A DNA stretch of 64,000 nucleotides, taken from Acinetobacter calcoaceticus (GTDB lineage Bacteria > Pseudomonadota > Gammaproteobacteria > Pseudomonadales > Moraxellaceae). The translations under genes were made by a program, and so were the position numbers. Of this stretch, positions 53,929 through 63,859 are shown one piece after another. Position 1 is the stretch's first letter. Each line of letters opens with the position of its first letter. The stretch spans positions 496,001 through 560,000 of the forward strand of contig NZ_JADVKT010000002.1 of assembly GCF_016508255.1 (NCBI RefSeq). Direction: 5' to 3'. Under the pieces are notes generated by a model. The model saw only the letters and a program-made list of their open reading frames with translations. It did no database searches and was not told where the DNA came from.

Positions 53929-55116
53929 ATGAATTTTCAGCGTATGACTGACCTTAACTTAACAGGTAAACGTGTCCTTATTCGTGAAGATTTAAACGTT
54001 CCTGTCAAAAATGGTGTGATTACTAGCGATGCTCGCTTGCGCGCGGCATTACCAACTATCAAAGCTGCTTTAGAAAAAGGTGCAGCTGTGATGGTGTTTT
54101 CACATCTTGGTCGTCCTGTTGAAGGTGAACCAAAGCCAGAACAATCACTTGCGCCAGTCGCTGCTTATTTAACAGAAGTATTGGGCCAAGAAGTTAAACT
54201 GTTAACAGATTACCTAGATGGCGTAGAAGTTCAAGCTGGTCAAGTCGTATTGCTTGAGAATGTACGCTTTAATCATGGTGAAAAGAAAAATAATCCTGAA
54301 CTAGCTCAAAAATATGCTGCATTATGCGATGTATTTGTTATGGATGCATTTGGTACTGCTCACCGTGCAGAAGCATCTACTGAAGGTGTAGCTCGTTTGG
54401 CTCCTGTAGCAGCAGCAGGACCTTTGTTGGCAGCTGAGTTAGATGCACTAGGCCGCGCAATGCAAACTCCTGAAAAGCCAATGGTTGCAATTGTTGCAGG
54501 TTCTAAAGTTTCAACTAAACTTGATGTTCTAAACTCTCTTTCTACTATTTGTGATCAACTTATTGTTGGTGGTGGTATTGCAAATACATTCTTGGCTGCG
54601 GCTGGTTTTAATGTTGGTAAATCATTATACGAAGCTGACTTGGTTGAAACTGCAAAACAAATTGCTGCGAAAGTAAGTGTTCCACTTCCTACAGACGTGG
54701 TGGTTGCCGATGCATCGCAAATTAATTTTGAAGATTTCTTAGGTTCTCTAGCGGCAACAGAAGCTGTTGTGAAGAAAGTAGAAGATGTTACTGCGACTGA
54801 TATGATTTTAGATGTTGGTCCGGAAACAGCTAAAGCATTTTCAAATATTTTAAAAACATCAAAAACGATTCTTTGGAATGGTCCAGTAGGTGTATTTGAA
54901 GTTGATCAGTTTGGTGAAGGTACTAAAGCGCTTTCTCTTGCTGTTGCACAATCTGCTGGTTTCTCGATTGCGGGTGGCGGAGATACATTAGCTGCGATTG
55001 ATAAATATAACGTTGCTGATCAAATTGGGTATATTTCTACAGGTGGCGGTGCATTCCTTGAGTTTGTTGAAGGGAAGACTTTACCTGCGGTTGCTGTTTT
55101 ACTTGAGCGTGCTTAA
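53929..55116 (+). CDS. pgk: Phosphoglycerate kinase
   Basis: 395 residues. Conserved blocks are [14 protein letters not shown] (substrate), [23 protein letters not shown] and the nucleotide loop GGGDTLAAI. It makes ATP from 1,3-bisphosphoglycerate in glycolysis. A small lipoprotein gene and fba follow, each after a terminator. Confidence 0.98.
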   Translation: MNFQRMTDLNLTGKRVLIREDLNVPVKNGVITSDARLRAALPTIKAALEKGAAVMVFSHLGRPVEGEPKPEQSLAPVAAYLTEVLGQEVKLLTDYLDGVEVQAGQVVLLENVRFNHGEKKNNPELAQKYAALCDVFVMDAFGTAHRAEASTEGVARLAPVAAAGPLLAAELDALGRAMQTPEKPMVAIVAGSKVSTKLDVLNSLSTICDQLIVGGGIANTFLAAAGFNVGKSLYEADLVETAKQIAAKVSVPLPTDVVVADASQINFEDFLGSLAATEAVVKKVEDVTATDMILDVGPETAKAFSNILKTSKTILWNGPVGVFEVDQFGEGTKALSLAVAQSAGFSIAGGGDTLAAIDKYNVADQIGYISTGGGAFLEFVEGKTLPAVAVLLERA

Positions 55117-55136
55117 TACTGTTATCTAAAAATAAG

Positions 55137-55163
55137 AAGGGATTGGGTTGCCAATCCCTTTTT
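55137..55163 (+). terminator. Terminator after pgk
   Basis: Stem aagggattgg/ccaatccctt and T-run. Confidence 0.9.
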
Positions 55164-55239
55164 CATTGATAAGTCATTAAACTGTCATATATCTGAAATA
55201 AAATAGCAAAAATTAAATCACCAACTGTGGACAATAGTG

Positions 55240-55485
55240 ATGAATTTAAAGCTTACATTTGCTGCTCTTTTAATTGTACCGATGATGTTAACTGCTTGTG
55301 CTAAGAAAGATGAGTCATCTCAAGCTGGACAAGAATCGGCAGCTTCTACTTCTGTTGCTGAGAAAGTAACACCTGAGCAACAAGCAACAATTGATGCGAT
55401 TGATAAGCCAGTTTTAGATGAAAAGAATACAGATGTGGTTGAAGGTAGTGCACCAAGTGAGGTTGCTGCTTCAGAAACACATTAA
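55240..55485 (+). CDS. Small lipoprotein, unknown function
   Basis: 81 residues from the ATG at 55240 (a GTG just before is in frame). Signal peptide with lipobox LTAC (MLTACAKKDESS), so membrane-anchored by Cys. The mature part is Ser/Ala/Glu-rich and probably disordered. It lies between pgk and fba with its own terminator. Not recognised. Confidence 0.75.
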   Translation: MNLKLTFAALLIVPMMLTACAKKDESSQAGQESAASTSVAEKVTPEQQATIDAIDKPVLDEKNTDVVEGSAPSEVAASETH

Positions 55486-55501
55486 TTTGTTGTTTTTTGT
55501 T

Positions 55502-55533
55502 AAAAAATCCCTGCATATGCAGGGATTTTTTTT
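55502..55533 (+). terminator. Terminator
   Basis: Stem aaatccctgca/tgcagggattt with long T-run, after the lipoprotein gene. Confidence 0.92.
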
Positions 55534-55606
55534 GAAATACTGTGATTTGTTGCTGAATTGAAATAAATGAAAGGGTAGAATAAGACGCACTACCTGGGAG
55601 GATATT

Positions 55607-56644
55607 ATGGCACTCATTTCAATGCGCCAGCTCTTGGATCACGCTGCTGAACATAACTACGGCGTACCAGCATTTAACGTAAATAATTTAGAACAAATGC
55701 GTGCAATCATGCTTGCCGCAGATGCAACCAATTCACCTGTAATTGTTCAAGCATCAGCTGGAGCTCGCAAATATGCAGGCGCTCCATTCTTACGCCATCT
55801 TATTTTGGCTGCAATTGAAGAATGGCCGCATATTCCAGTGGTAATGCACCAAGACCATGGTACAAGCCCTGATATCTGTCAGCGTTCAATTCAGCTTGGC
55901 TTTAGCTCAGTAATGATGGACGGTTCATTAGGAGTAGATGGTAAAACACCAACATCTTACGAATACAATGTTGATGTGACTCGTAATGTTGTTGCTTTAG
56001 CACATGCATGTGGTGTTTCTGTCGAAGGTGAAATTGGCTGTTTAGGTAGCCTTGAAACTGGTATGGCTGGTGAAGAAGATGGTGTTGGTGCAGAAGGTGT
56101 GCTTGACCACTCACAACTTTTGACTTCTGTTGAAGAAGCGACTCAGTTCGTTGCCGATACAAATGTTGATGCACTAGCAATTGCAGTGGGTACTTCACAC
56201 GGCGCATATAAATTTACGCGTCCACCTACAGGCGATATTTTGGCAATTGACCGCATTAAAGAAATTCATGCAGCATTACCAAATACTCACCTTGTAATGC
56301 ATGGTTCGAGTTCTGTTCCACAAGAATGGTTAAAGGTAATCAATGAGTTCGGTGGTAATATCGGCGAAACTTATGGTGTACCTGTTGAGCAGCTTGTAGA
56401 AGCAATCAAACACGGCGTACGCAAAATCAATATTGATACTGATTTACGTTTAGCGTCAACTGGTGCGATTCGTCAATTTATGGCTGAAAACCCATCTGAG
56501 TTTGATCCACGCAAATATTTTGCTAAAACAGTTGATACAATGAAGCAAATTTGTATCGATCGTTATGAAGCATTTGGTACAGCTGGAAATGCTGATAAGA
56601 TCCGCCCAATTTCTTTAGAGAAAATGGTTGATCGTTATAAATAA
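55607..56644 (+). CDS. fba: Class II fructose-bisphosphate aldolase
   Basis: 345 residues. Zinc-site [38 protein letters not shown] and [11 protein letters not shown] are present. Splits fructose 1,6-bisphosphate to triose phosphates. The start [24 protein letters not shown] fits. A gggagg ribosome site precedes it. Confidence 0.97.
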   Translation: MALISMRQLLDHAAEHNYGVPAFNVNNLEQMRAIMLAADATNSPVIVQASAGARKYAGAPFLRHLILAAIEEWPHIPVVMHQDHGTSPDICQRSIQLGFSSVMMDGSLGVDGKTPTSYEYNVDVTRNVVALAHACGVSVEGEIGCLGSLETGMAGEEDGVGAEGVLDHSQLLTSVEEATQFVADTNVDALAIAVGTSHGAYKFTRPPTGDILAIDRIKEIHAALPNTHLVMHGSSSVPQEWLKVINEFGGNIGETYGVPVEQLVEAIKHGVRKINIDTDLRLASTGAIRQFMAENPSEFDPRKYFAKTVDTMKQICIDRYEAFGTAGNADKIRPISLEKMVDRYK

Positions 56645-56668
56645 TTCCCGTCAGGGTTTAATTTATAG

Positions 56669-56698
56669 AAACCGGTTAGTTATATAACCGGTTTTTTT
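56669..56698 (+). terminator. Terminator after fba
   Basis: Stem aaaccggtta/taaccggttt and T-run. Confidence 0.92.
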
Positions 56699-56716
56699 AT
56701 TAGGTAAATTTCATTC

Positions 56717-56745
56717 ATAAAAAAACCTGTGATAAACACAGGTTT
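56717..56745 (-). terminator. Terminator after surA
   Basis: Stem aaacctgtg/cacaggttt with T-run on the minus strand. Confidence 0.88.
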
Positions 56746-56763
56746 TGATGACGATAAAAGAGC

Positions 56764-58074
56764 TTACTTTTGTAAGTTCTTTTTGTCTAGACTTGGATCT
56801 TTGATTTCTACATACGCATTTGCACGTATTTCACGTAACCAACTATCGACTTCGGTATTAAATTGGCGTTCACCTAAAATCTGACGTGCCATGCGCTCTT
56901 GATATTCATGAGTCATATCTTTTTCACGTTTTTCAGTTACTTGTAAGATATGCCAACCGAATTGAGTTTGGAAAGGTTCGCTGATTTCACCTACAGGAAT
57001 TTCCTGCATTTTTTTGTCAAATTCAGGCACCATCATGCCTGGTGTTACCCAACCTAAACTACCGCCATCACGCGCTGAACCCGTATCATTTGAATAGGTA
57101 GCTGCAAGGGTTGCAAAATCATCGCCAGCTTTTAAGCGTTTATAGATGCTGTCAATAATCTGTTTAGCATTTTCAAGGCTAACTACTTCAGAAGGTTGAA
57201 TAAGAATATGGCGAGTTTGAAATTGAGGTACTAAAGCTTTTTGCTCATTTTGTTTACGTTCAATAAGCTTTAAAACATGTATACCATCACGTACTGAAAT
57301 TAAGTCAGTTGTTTGACCTTCTTGTAGTGGAGTAATACGTGCTGCAAGTTCGGCAGGAATATCTGAAAGTGGGCGGAATCCCATGTCAGCACCATCAACT
57401 TTTACATTTGCAGTTGAAAGTTTTTTCAACGCGTTTATATCATTACTCTGCGCAAGCTTTGAACGCACTTCTTGAGCCACAGATTGAACTTCCTTAGGAT
57501 TATCACCAGCAATACGTATATGAATTACATGTGCTTGGTTGCCTAAAGCAGCTTGTCCCTGAGGTGATTTTAAGAAGTTATCAACATCCTGATCACTAAT
57601 TTTAATACGAGACATGACTTGTTGTTGGCGCAAACGACTAATCGCTAAATCTTCAGAAATTCGACTACGTAAACTCTCATAAGTCCCAGGTGCCATAGCA
57701 TCTAACTTTTGCTGGAAGGCTTCTAAATTTTTAGCCCCAGATTGATTTGCTACTTTTAATACGGCTTCATTTAAGCTTTTTTCATCAGGTTTGATACCAT
57801 ATTTTTTAACTTGTTCAAGTTGTGCCTGACGCAAAATTAATTGGTCTAAGACTTGAAACTGTAAATATTGCTGAGGTGGAACCTCTTTTTTTTGTGCTTG
57901 TAGTTCGTGAGCAGCTTCAGCCATCCCTTGTTGAAGGTCGCTTTTTAAAATTACGCTATTGTCCACAATTGCCACAACTTCATCAGCGGGTTGGGCAAAA
58001 CTATGCATTGATGAAGAGATTAGGGCAGCAAGAGTAGTTGCTTTAAAAAACTGTTTAAGATGCTTTGTCTTCAT
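56764..58074 (-). CDS. surA: Periplasmic chaperone/peptidyl-prolyl isomerase SurA
   Basis: 436 residues from the ATG at 58074, whose A is also the last base of the lptD stop (TAATG). Signal peptide (ends HSFAQ), N-terminal chaperone domain (VVAIVDNSVILKSDLQQ), then two parvulin domains (AHVIHIRIAGDN..., and QTRHILIQPSEVV... GGSLGWVTPGMMVPEFD... FGWHILQV). It escorts outer-membrane proteins, including LptD encoded upstream, to the Bam complex. Confidence 0.96.
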   Translation of the reverse strand: MKTKHLKQFFKATTLAALISSSMHSFAQPADEVVAIVDNSVILKSDLQQGMAEAAHELQAQKKEVPPQQYLQFQVLDQLILRQAQLEQVKKYGIKPDEKSLNEAVLKVANQSGAKNLEAFQQKLDAMAPGTYESLRSRISEDLAISRLRQQQVMSRIKISDQDVDNFLKSPQGQAALGNQAHVIHIRIAGDNPKEVQSVAQEVRSKLAQSNDINALKKLSTANVKVDGADMGFRPLSDIPAELAARITPLQEGQTTDLISVRDGIHVLKLIERKQNEQKALVPQFQTRHILIQPSEVVSLENAKQIIDSIYKRLKAGDDFATLAATYSNDTGSARDGGSLGWVTPGMMVPEFDKKMQEIPVGEISEPFQTQFGWHILQVTEKREKDMTHEYQERMARQILGERQFNTEVDSWLREIRANAYVEIKDPSLDKKNLQK

Positions 58075-60512
58075 TAACGTTGTGTCCAAGATTGATTAAT
58101 TTTGTTAAAACCTAAAACGCGATTTTCAAGTAGAGATGCGAGTTTATTGTTTAAACCACCTAAACCTTTCAGTGTAATTTCGGCCATAATCGCACGTTTT
58201 TCACTAACGCCTGGAGATTTTGGATCATCTAGATCGTTATAGTACGAGCGGCCATAAACTGAGATACCCCAACAGCATGATTCGTAATTAACACCGAGTA
58301 AAATTTCGCGGGCAACATCATTGTCCATGTCATATTGTACGTGACCCATGATACGCCAATTGTCTTTAATTGGTTGTATAAACGATGCAACAACTTGATC
58401 GTACGTATCTTGGCGGCCTGGAATATCTTTACGGTAGAAGTAACCTAAGTTATATAGATTCCCTTTATCTCCAGTATAATAAACTTGGAAATCACGTTGT
58501 GCGTTATCACCATTAGACATCCACGCTGAGTTGGCTGCGATAGTGAAGTTTTGGTTTAGTTGGCTTGTTAAACTTACAACCGGACCAGTGTTGCGTTCGG
58601 TATCAATCTCATCTTGCTCATTTAAAGTAACACGGCGATCTTCAAAGTAATAACTTTGACCTATGCTTGCACGTAAACGTTCTAAGCCTACTGTATCAAA
58701 AAGGCTATAACTTACACCAAGTGATAAGAAATTGTTGTCTTCAATGCGGTCATGACCATAGAAGCGGTATGGGTTAAATAATTGATCGTAATTAACCGAC
58801 GCTGAAGTTGAGTCGAAGTTTGGATAACCGTTCTGATTTTTGTAAGGAGCGTAAGCATAAAATGCACGAGGGGTAATTGTCTGAAGATATTTACCTTCTC
58901 GTTCAAAAGTCAGCCCACTGTCCAAAGTAAACTGAGGTGCAACTACTGATTTAGATTCCGAGCTAGCATCTAGACCTTGTGAGGCGATACTATCTTTGTC
59001 ATAGAATGTTTGAATAGAACGTACAGACACTTCAGGAATAATAAAGGCCGCTGGTGTACGGTAGTTATAACGCGTTGCGAACTGGTTATAAATACGAGTA
59101 CCACTACTTTCTTGAGCGGAGCCATCATTAATTGACTTTTTGAAATATGCCGTATCGTTATTAAATTCGTATTGTAAACCTAATGGGTTGCCAGTGACAT
59201 AATTTAATAAGAATTGTGGCAAACGGGCATAAGGTTTATTTGCATCCGAAATGAGAGGATCTAGTGTCTGGAAATCCTCAACTTTAAGCTGAGCTTTTAG
59301 GCCTGGAATTCCATGTTGATAGTTAAGTTCCCAGGCTCTACGTAAGTTTAGGTCTGTTTTAGAGTTGGGACTGTTATCTAAATCGGCAAAATAATCTTTA
59401 TCCGAAGCATAGCGATATTCAAGGTTAGTAGACCACTGATCGTTAATATCCCAGTTATGAAGGAAATTGAAATTTTTACGATCTTTGTCGTCATATTTTT
59501 TATCAGACGGAAGTAAGCCACCCCATATTTGACCTGAACCGAAGCCATCAGTTAAATATCGGAACGAACCTTGTAACATTGCACCACGGTCAGCTAAATA
59601 ACGTGGGGTAATCGTTGCATCATAGTTAGGTGCAAGGTTTAAATAAACAGGTACTGAAAGTTCAACACCGCCATCGTTTGAGAATCCAAACTGAGGGGTA
59701 AGAATACCTGTAGTTCGGCGATCATCAATCGGAAAGTTAAAGTAAGGAATTGCTAAAACTGGAACATCTTTAACATATAGTTTTGTTCCGTGAGTTACGC
59801 CACGTCCAGTTTCTTGATTTAATTCAATTTTATTTGCTTGAATTTTCCAGCTCGGTTTTTGACCCGGTGGGCAAGTCGTATAGGTGGCATCGTTAAGAAC
59901 CATAACATTTGGCGATGTCCTCTCGATTTTTCCTGCATGACCATGGGCATGTTGCTGTTCAGAAATATAAAAACTATTGTCTAAATCACCCGTCTGGTTT
60001 TTTAGATTGTAATTAATTTCGTCACTCTGTGAAAGTAACCCGCCTTGAGCTAGTTGCACTCGGCCTTGTGCATGTGCAAAGGTTTGAGTTTTATCAATCG
60101 TAACCTTGTCAGCACGAACCGTGCGTCCTTCCTGATCAATAATGACATCGCCTTCTAAAACAGAGTCACCGGCAGGGTTGTAATGTCCATAATTAGCCGT
60201 AACGACAGAACTCGTTTTGTCGGCATCTAGTAATTTGGTCTCAGGGTTAATCGGTGTAACCCATGTACCCTGGCAAAATGCCGAGCTTAAATATTTATTG
60301 TTACGAAGCTGTGCCTCAGGTGCAGATTTATCAACATAATACTGTTGAAAGAATTCTTGACCTGGGTAGGCTTCTTTGATGCTCGCTTTAAGTTGATTAT
60401 TGTCTATATTGGAGACAACATCAGCTGACTCAGCATAACTTGATTGTATGGAGCCACATAAGAGCGTAAAAATAGCTGTCGCTAAGGGATTAAATTTAAA
60501 CTGATGCTTCAT
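58074..60512 (-). CDS. lptD: LPS-assembly outer-membrane protein LptD
   Basis: 812 residues from the ATG at 60512 (an in-frame codon at 60527 adds five). Signal sequence, then the OstA/jellyroll domain (NYGHYNPAGDSVLEGDVIIDQEGRTVRADK), then the barrel. Four cysteines (AFCQG, YTTCPPG, and the adjacent pair ESCCWG) correspond to the disulfide-forming set of LptD. It inserts lipooligosaccharide in the outer leaflet. Divergent from amgK, with 120 bases between. Confidence 0.96.
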   Translation of the reverse strand: MKHQFKFNPLATAIFTLLCGSIQSSYAESADVVSNIDNNQLKASIKEAYPGQEFFQQYYVDKSAPEAQLRNNKYLSSAFCQGTWVTPINPETKLLDADKTSSVVTANYGHYNPAGDSVLEGDVIIDQEGRTVRADKVTIDKTQTFAHAQGRVQLAQGGLLSQSDEINYNLKNQTGDLDNSFYISEQQHAHGHAGKIERTSPNVMVLNDATYTTCPPGQKPSWKIQANKIELNQETGRGVTHGTKLYVKDVPVLAIPYFNFPIDDRRTTGILTPQFGFSNDGGVELSVPVYLNLAPNYDATITPRYLADRGAMLQGSFRYLTDGFGSGQIWGGLLPSDKKYDDKDRKNFNFLHNWDINDQWSTNLEYRYASDKDYFADLDNSPNSKTDLNLRRAWELNYQHGIPGLKAQLKVEDFQTLDPLISDANKPYARLPQFLLNYVTGNPLGLQYEFNNDTAYFKKSINDGSAQESSGTRIYNQFATRYNYRTPAAFIIPEVSVRSIQTFYDKDSIASQGLDASSESKSVVAPQFTLDSGLTFEREGKYLQTITPRAFYAYAPYKNQNGYPNFDSTSASVNYDQLFNPYRFYGHDRIEDNNFLSLGVSYSLFDTVGLERLRASIGQSYYFEDRRVTLNEQDEIDTERNTGPVVSLTSQLNQNFTIAANSAWMSNGDNAQRDFQVYYTGDKGNLYNLGYFYRKDIPGRQDTYDQVVASFIQPIKDNWRIMGHVQYDMDNDVAREILLGVNYESCCWGISVYGRSYYNDLDDPKSPGVSEKRAIMAEITLKGLGGLNNKLASLLENRVLGFNKINQSWTQR

Positions 60513-60632
60513 TGTCTCATTAACCAAGTATGCTAATTCACAATTAATTATTGTCGCATCATAGAGAAAAAGTTTATAAGTGGCTACACTTAACCCTTCA
60601 AAAATCTCAGCTTGTTTTAGATTTTATTGCAA

Positions 60633-61646
60633 ATGAATACACAACGTGAACAATTGATATATACATGGCTTACATCTGTTCTTGAAAATGATCAATTTAA
60701 GATCGCTTTTTTAGCAGGTGATGCAAGCTTCCGCCGTTATGCGCGTATCCGGTTACAAAATAAAACGTATATGCTCATGGATGCCCCTCCAGAAAAAGAA
60801 GACTGTGTTCCGTTTGTGACCATTGACGAATTTTTTGCAGGCCATGGTGTACGCGTACCTCAGATCGTCGCGAAAGATTTAGCTCAAGGTTTTCTGTTAT
60901 TGGAAGATTTTGGTGATGTACTGTTGTCGACATTATTAAATGATGAAACAGTCGATAAATATTATGAACAAAGCTTTAAACAGTTGATTCATTTACAGTC
61001 TGTGAGTGGTCAGGAACAGTTTCCTACATATTCCTATGAGAAATTGTTAACTGAAATGAAACTGTTGACTGACTGGATGCTGCCATCTTTGCAGATTACT
61101 CCCAATGCGGAACAGCAACAGGTGATTGATGATGCTTTCGATATGTTGGCAAAAACTGCACTGGCTCAGCCGCAAGTGATTGTACATCGTGATTTTCACA
61201 GTCGTAATTTGATGAAGATTGAAAATGAACAAGAGCTTGGGGTAATTGATTTTCAGGATGCCGTCATTGGTGCAGATACTTATGACCTAATTTCGATTAC
61301 TCGCGATGCTTATGTTCAGTGGAATGCAGAGCGGGTGTATCAATGGTTTAGAGTTTTTTATGATTTATTACCTGAGTCTGCCAAACAGAACCGTACTTTT
61401 GAACAGTTCAAGCGTGATGCAGACTTAATGGCCATTCAGCGCCATATTAAAATTCTTGGTATTTTTGTGCGTCTGTTTGAACGTGATGGTAAGTCAGGTT
61501 ACTTAAAAGATTTACCACGTGTCATGTGGTATTTGCTTGAAGAAAGCCGTGGTTACGCTGAACTTGATGAGTTTGTGTTATTCATAAATGACATAGTTAT
61601 GCCTAAATTTATCGAGAAATATGGTAGTTACGAGGTGGCAGCATAA
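60633..61646 (+). CDS. amgK: N-acetylmuramate/N-acetylglucosamine kinase
   Basis: 337 residues from the ATG at 60633 (a TTG six bases upstream is in frame). Aminoglycoside-phosphotransferase-like kinase fold: GDASFRRYARI (N-lobe), LLLEDFGDVLLS, catalytic IVHRDFHSRNLM, and metal-binding GVIDFQDAVIG. With MurU encoded next it recycles peptidoglycan sugars to UDP-MurNAc and gives fosfomycin tolerance in Pseudomonas. Overlaps murU by one base. Confidence 0.93.
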   Translation: MNTQREQLIYTWLTSVLENDQFKIAFLAGDASFRRYARIRLQNKTYMLMDAPPEKEDCVPFVTIDEFFAGHGVRVPQIVAKDLAQGFLLLEDFGDVLLSTLLNDETVDKYYEQSFKQLIHLQSVSGQEQFPTYSYEKLLTEMKLLTDWMLPSLQITPNAEQQQVIDDAFDMLAKTALAQPQVIVHRDFHSRNLMKIENEQELGVIDFQDAVIGADTYDLISITRDAYVQWNAERVYQWFRVFYDLLPESAKQNRTFEQFKRDADLMAIQRHIKILGIFVRLFERDGKSGYLKDLPRVMWYLLEESRGYAELDEFVLFINDIVMPKFIEKYGSYEVAA

Positions 61647-62335
61647 TGAAGGCAATGATTCTTGCTGCTGGCTTGGGTAATCGGATGCGTCCACTTACGC
61701 TATATACACCTAAGCCTCTGCTTGAGGTGGGCGGTAAGCCGCTTATTGTGTGGCATATTGAAAAACTTAAAAAAATTGGTGTGACTGAAATCGTCATCAA
61801 TTCTGCATGGTTGGCCGATAAACTCATCAGCAGCTTAGGCGATGGCTCTCAATTTGGTGTGGACATCCGTTGGACACGAGAGGATGAAGGTTTAGAAACA
61901 GCTGGTGGAATTATTAATGCTTTGCCACTGCTTGGGACAGATCCGTTTATTCTAGTGAATGGAGATGTATGGACCACAATGGATTTTGAAGCTCTACGCC
62001 ATATTAAGCTAAATGATGATTTAGCACATCTTGTGTTGGTTGATAATCCCAAACAGCATCTTGAAGGCGACTTTACACTATTGAATGGACGCGCTTTTAC
62101 ATTCGATCAAGATATGACGGGTGAGAACCTCACTTTTAGTGGTGTATCTGTTATCCATCCAAAGCTTTTTGATGGATTGGAACCTGGTAAACGTCCTTTA
62201 GCTCCACTGTTGAAGCAAGCGATGCACAATCAAAAAATATCTGGTGAAAAGCTTAACGGTGCATGGGTCGATGTGGGAACGCCTGAGCGTTTAATGGAGC
62301 TAGATTTGCAAATTCGTGAAGGCTTCTACGATTAA
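61646..62335 (+). CDS. murU: N-acetylmuramate alpha-1-phosphate uridylyltransferase
   Basis: 229 residues. Nucleotidyltransferase signature MKAMILAAGLGNRMRPLT, sugar-binding KPLLEVGGKPLI, and NGDVWTTMDF. It uses the product of AmgK. Start shares the A of the amgK stop (TAATG). Confidence 0.95.
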   Translation: MKAMILAAGLGNRMRPLTLYTPKPLLEVGGKPLIVWHIEKLKKIGVTEIVINSAWLADKLISSLGDGSQFGVDIRWTREDEGLETAGGIINALPLLGTDPFILVNGDVWTTMDFEALRHIKLNDDLAHLVLVDNPKQHLEGDFTLLNGRAFTFDQDMTGENLTFSGVSVIHPKLFDGLEPGKRPLAPLLKQAMHNQKISGEKLNGAWVDVGTPERLMELDLQIREGFYD

Positions 62336-62422
62336 CTGCGTAATCCCTAATCGTTAACTAGTGTTCCACGATGCATAAATGGGTATACTTTGTTTTAAAT
62401 TTTACTTAGATGTTATCTGTTT

Positions 62423-63055
62423 ATGCATCCGTTTTTTCAAGAGTTACAACAGGGTAGTCAAAAATTAGGTTTATCGCTTAGCGATGAAGCTTTGGCATTA
62501 TTGTTAAAGTATCAAGATGCTTTGGTACTTTGGAATAAAGCTTATAATCTGACAGCAATTCGTGATCCGAAAGAAATGTTAGTGAAGCATTTGTTGGATA
62601 GTCTAAGTATTTTAAATGATTTACCTGAAGGTAGACTACTTGATGTGGGTACAGGTGGTGGTATGCCTGGCATGATTATTGCGCTTTGTCAGCCTCAACG
62701 CCAATGTGTTCTTTTAGATTCTAATGGTAAAAAAATTCGTTTTTTGAAGCAATTTATTGCTGATCTTAAATTGAGCAACGTTGTGGCAGTACAAACACGT
62801 GTTGAGAATCAAGATACAATTGATGAGCTTGGCCAGTTTGATGTCATAACAAGTCGAGCTTTTGCTTCTTTAACGGACTTTGTAGATGCAGCTCAGCCAT
62901 ACCTTCATCAGAGCAGTATAATCGCAGCGATGAAAGGTATAGTGCCAGTTGAGGAGATTGAGCAGCTTAAGCAGGACTTTTCATGTAAAGTGATTGAACT
63001 GCACGTACCAAGACTTGATGAACAACGTCATTTACTTTTACTTCAACGTATTTAA
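62423..63055 (+). CDS. rsmG: 16S rRNA (guanine-527-N7)-methyltransferase
   Basis: 210 residues. SAM-binding LLDVGTGGGMPGMIIAL; start MHPFFQELQQGSQKLGLSLS is typical of GidB/RsmG; WNKAYNLTAIRDPKEMLVKHLLDSL is the conserved substrate region. It methylates G527 of 16S rRNA; loss gives low streptomycin resistance. It precedes parA by 21 bases. Confidence 0.97.
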   Translation: MHPFFQELQQGSQKLGLSLSDEALALLLKYQDALVLWNKAYNLTAIRDPKEMLVKHLLDSLSILNDLPEGRLLDVGTGGGMPGMIIALCQPQRQCVLLDSNGKKIRFLKQFIADLKLSNVVAVQTRVENQDTIDELGQFDVITSRAFASLTDFVDAAQPYLHQSSIIAAMKGIVPVEEIEQLKQDFSCKVIELHVPRLDEQRHLLLLQRI

Positions 63056-63076
63056 ATAAAAAGTATTAGGGTTACC

Positions 63077-63859
63077 ATGGCTCAAATTATTGCGATTGCA
63101 AACCAAAAGGGTGGTGTTGGTAAAACAACGACTGCAGTAAATCTTGCAGCGTCTCTAGCTGTATTAAAGAAACGTGTATTACTTGTAGATATGGACTCAC
63201 AAGGTAATGCTACGATGGGGTCTGGTATTCAAAAGAATGATCTTTTGTATTCAATTACAGATGTTCTACTTGGTGAAGTGCCAATTGAAACAGCGATTCA
63301 AAAAGCGGAAGTTGGATATAAAGTTCTAGGCTCTAATCGTGAGCTTTCAGGTGTTGAGCTGGCAATTGCGGAACAAGAAGGCCGTGAATTCATTTTAAAG
63401 AATGCTTTGAATGAAATCAGAAACTCATTTGACTATATCATTGTGGATTGTGCTCCAAGCTTGAGTTTGATTACTGTAAATGCTTTGGCTGCCGTAGATA
63501 GTGTAATTATTCCAATGCAATGCGAATATTATGCACTAGAGGGGTTAGCTGATTTAACTCAGACTATTGATCGTATTCAAAAAGCACTTAATCCTGATTT
63601 AGAAATTATTGGTGTATTACGTACAATGTACGATGCACGAAATGCTTTAACACGTGATGTGTCTGCAGAGCTAGAGCAGTATTTCGGCAAAAAACTTTAT
63701 GATACTGTTGTTCCACGTAATGTTCGCTTAGCAGAAGCGCCAGCACACGGGTTACCTGTTATCTATTTCGAAAAAAGTTCTAAAGGTGCGGTTGCATACT
63801 TAAATCTTGCAGCTGAGATGTTAAAGAGAAGTAAAGTGAAGAAAGGAAGTAAAGTATGA
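63077..63859 (+). CDS. parA: Chromosome-partitioning ATPase ParA/Soj
   Basis: 260 residues. Deviant Walker A KGGVGKTTTAVNLAAS, VDMDSQGNATMG, YIIVDCAPSLSLITVNAL and QCEYYALEGLADL are all present. Binds DNA in the ATP form and moves ParB-parS complexes. It overlaps parB by four bases (ATGA). Confidence 0.97.
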   Translation: MAQIIAIANQKGGVGKTTTAVNLAASLAVLKKRVLLVDMDSQGNATMGSGIQKNDLLYSITDVLLGEVPIETAIQKAEVGYKVLGSNRELSGVELAIAEQEGREFILKNALNEIRNSFDYIIVDCAPSLSLITVNALAAVDSVIIPMQCEYYALEGLADLTQTIDRIQKALNPDLEIIGVLRTMYDARNALTRDVSAELEQYFGKKLYDTVVPRNVRLAEAPAHGLPVIYFEKSSKGAVAYLNLAAEMLKRSKVKKGSKV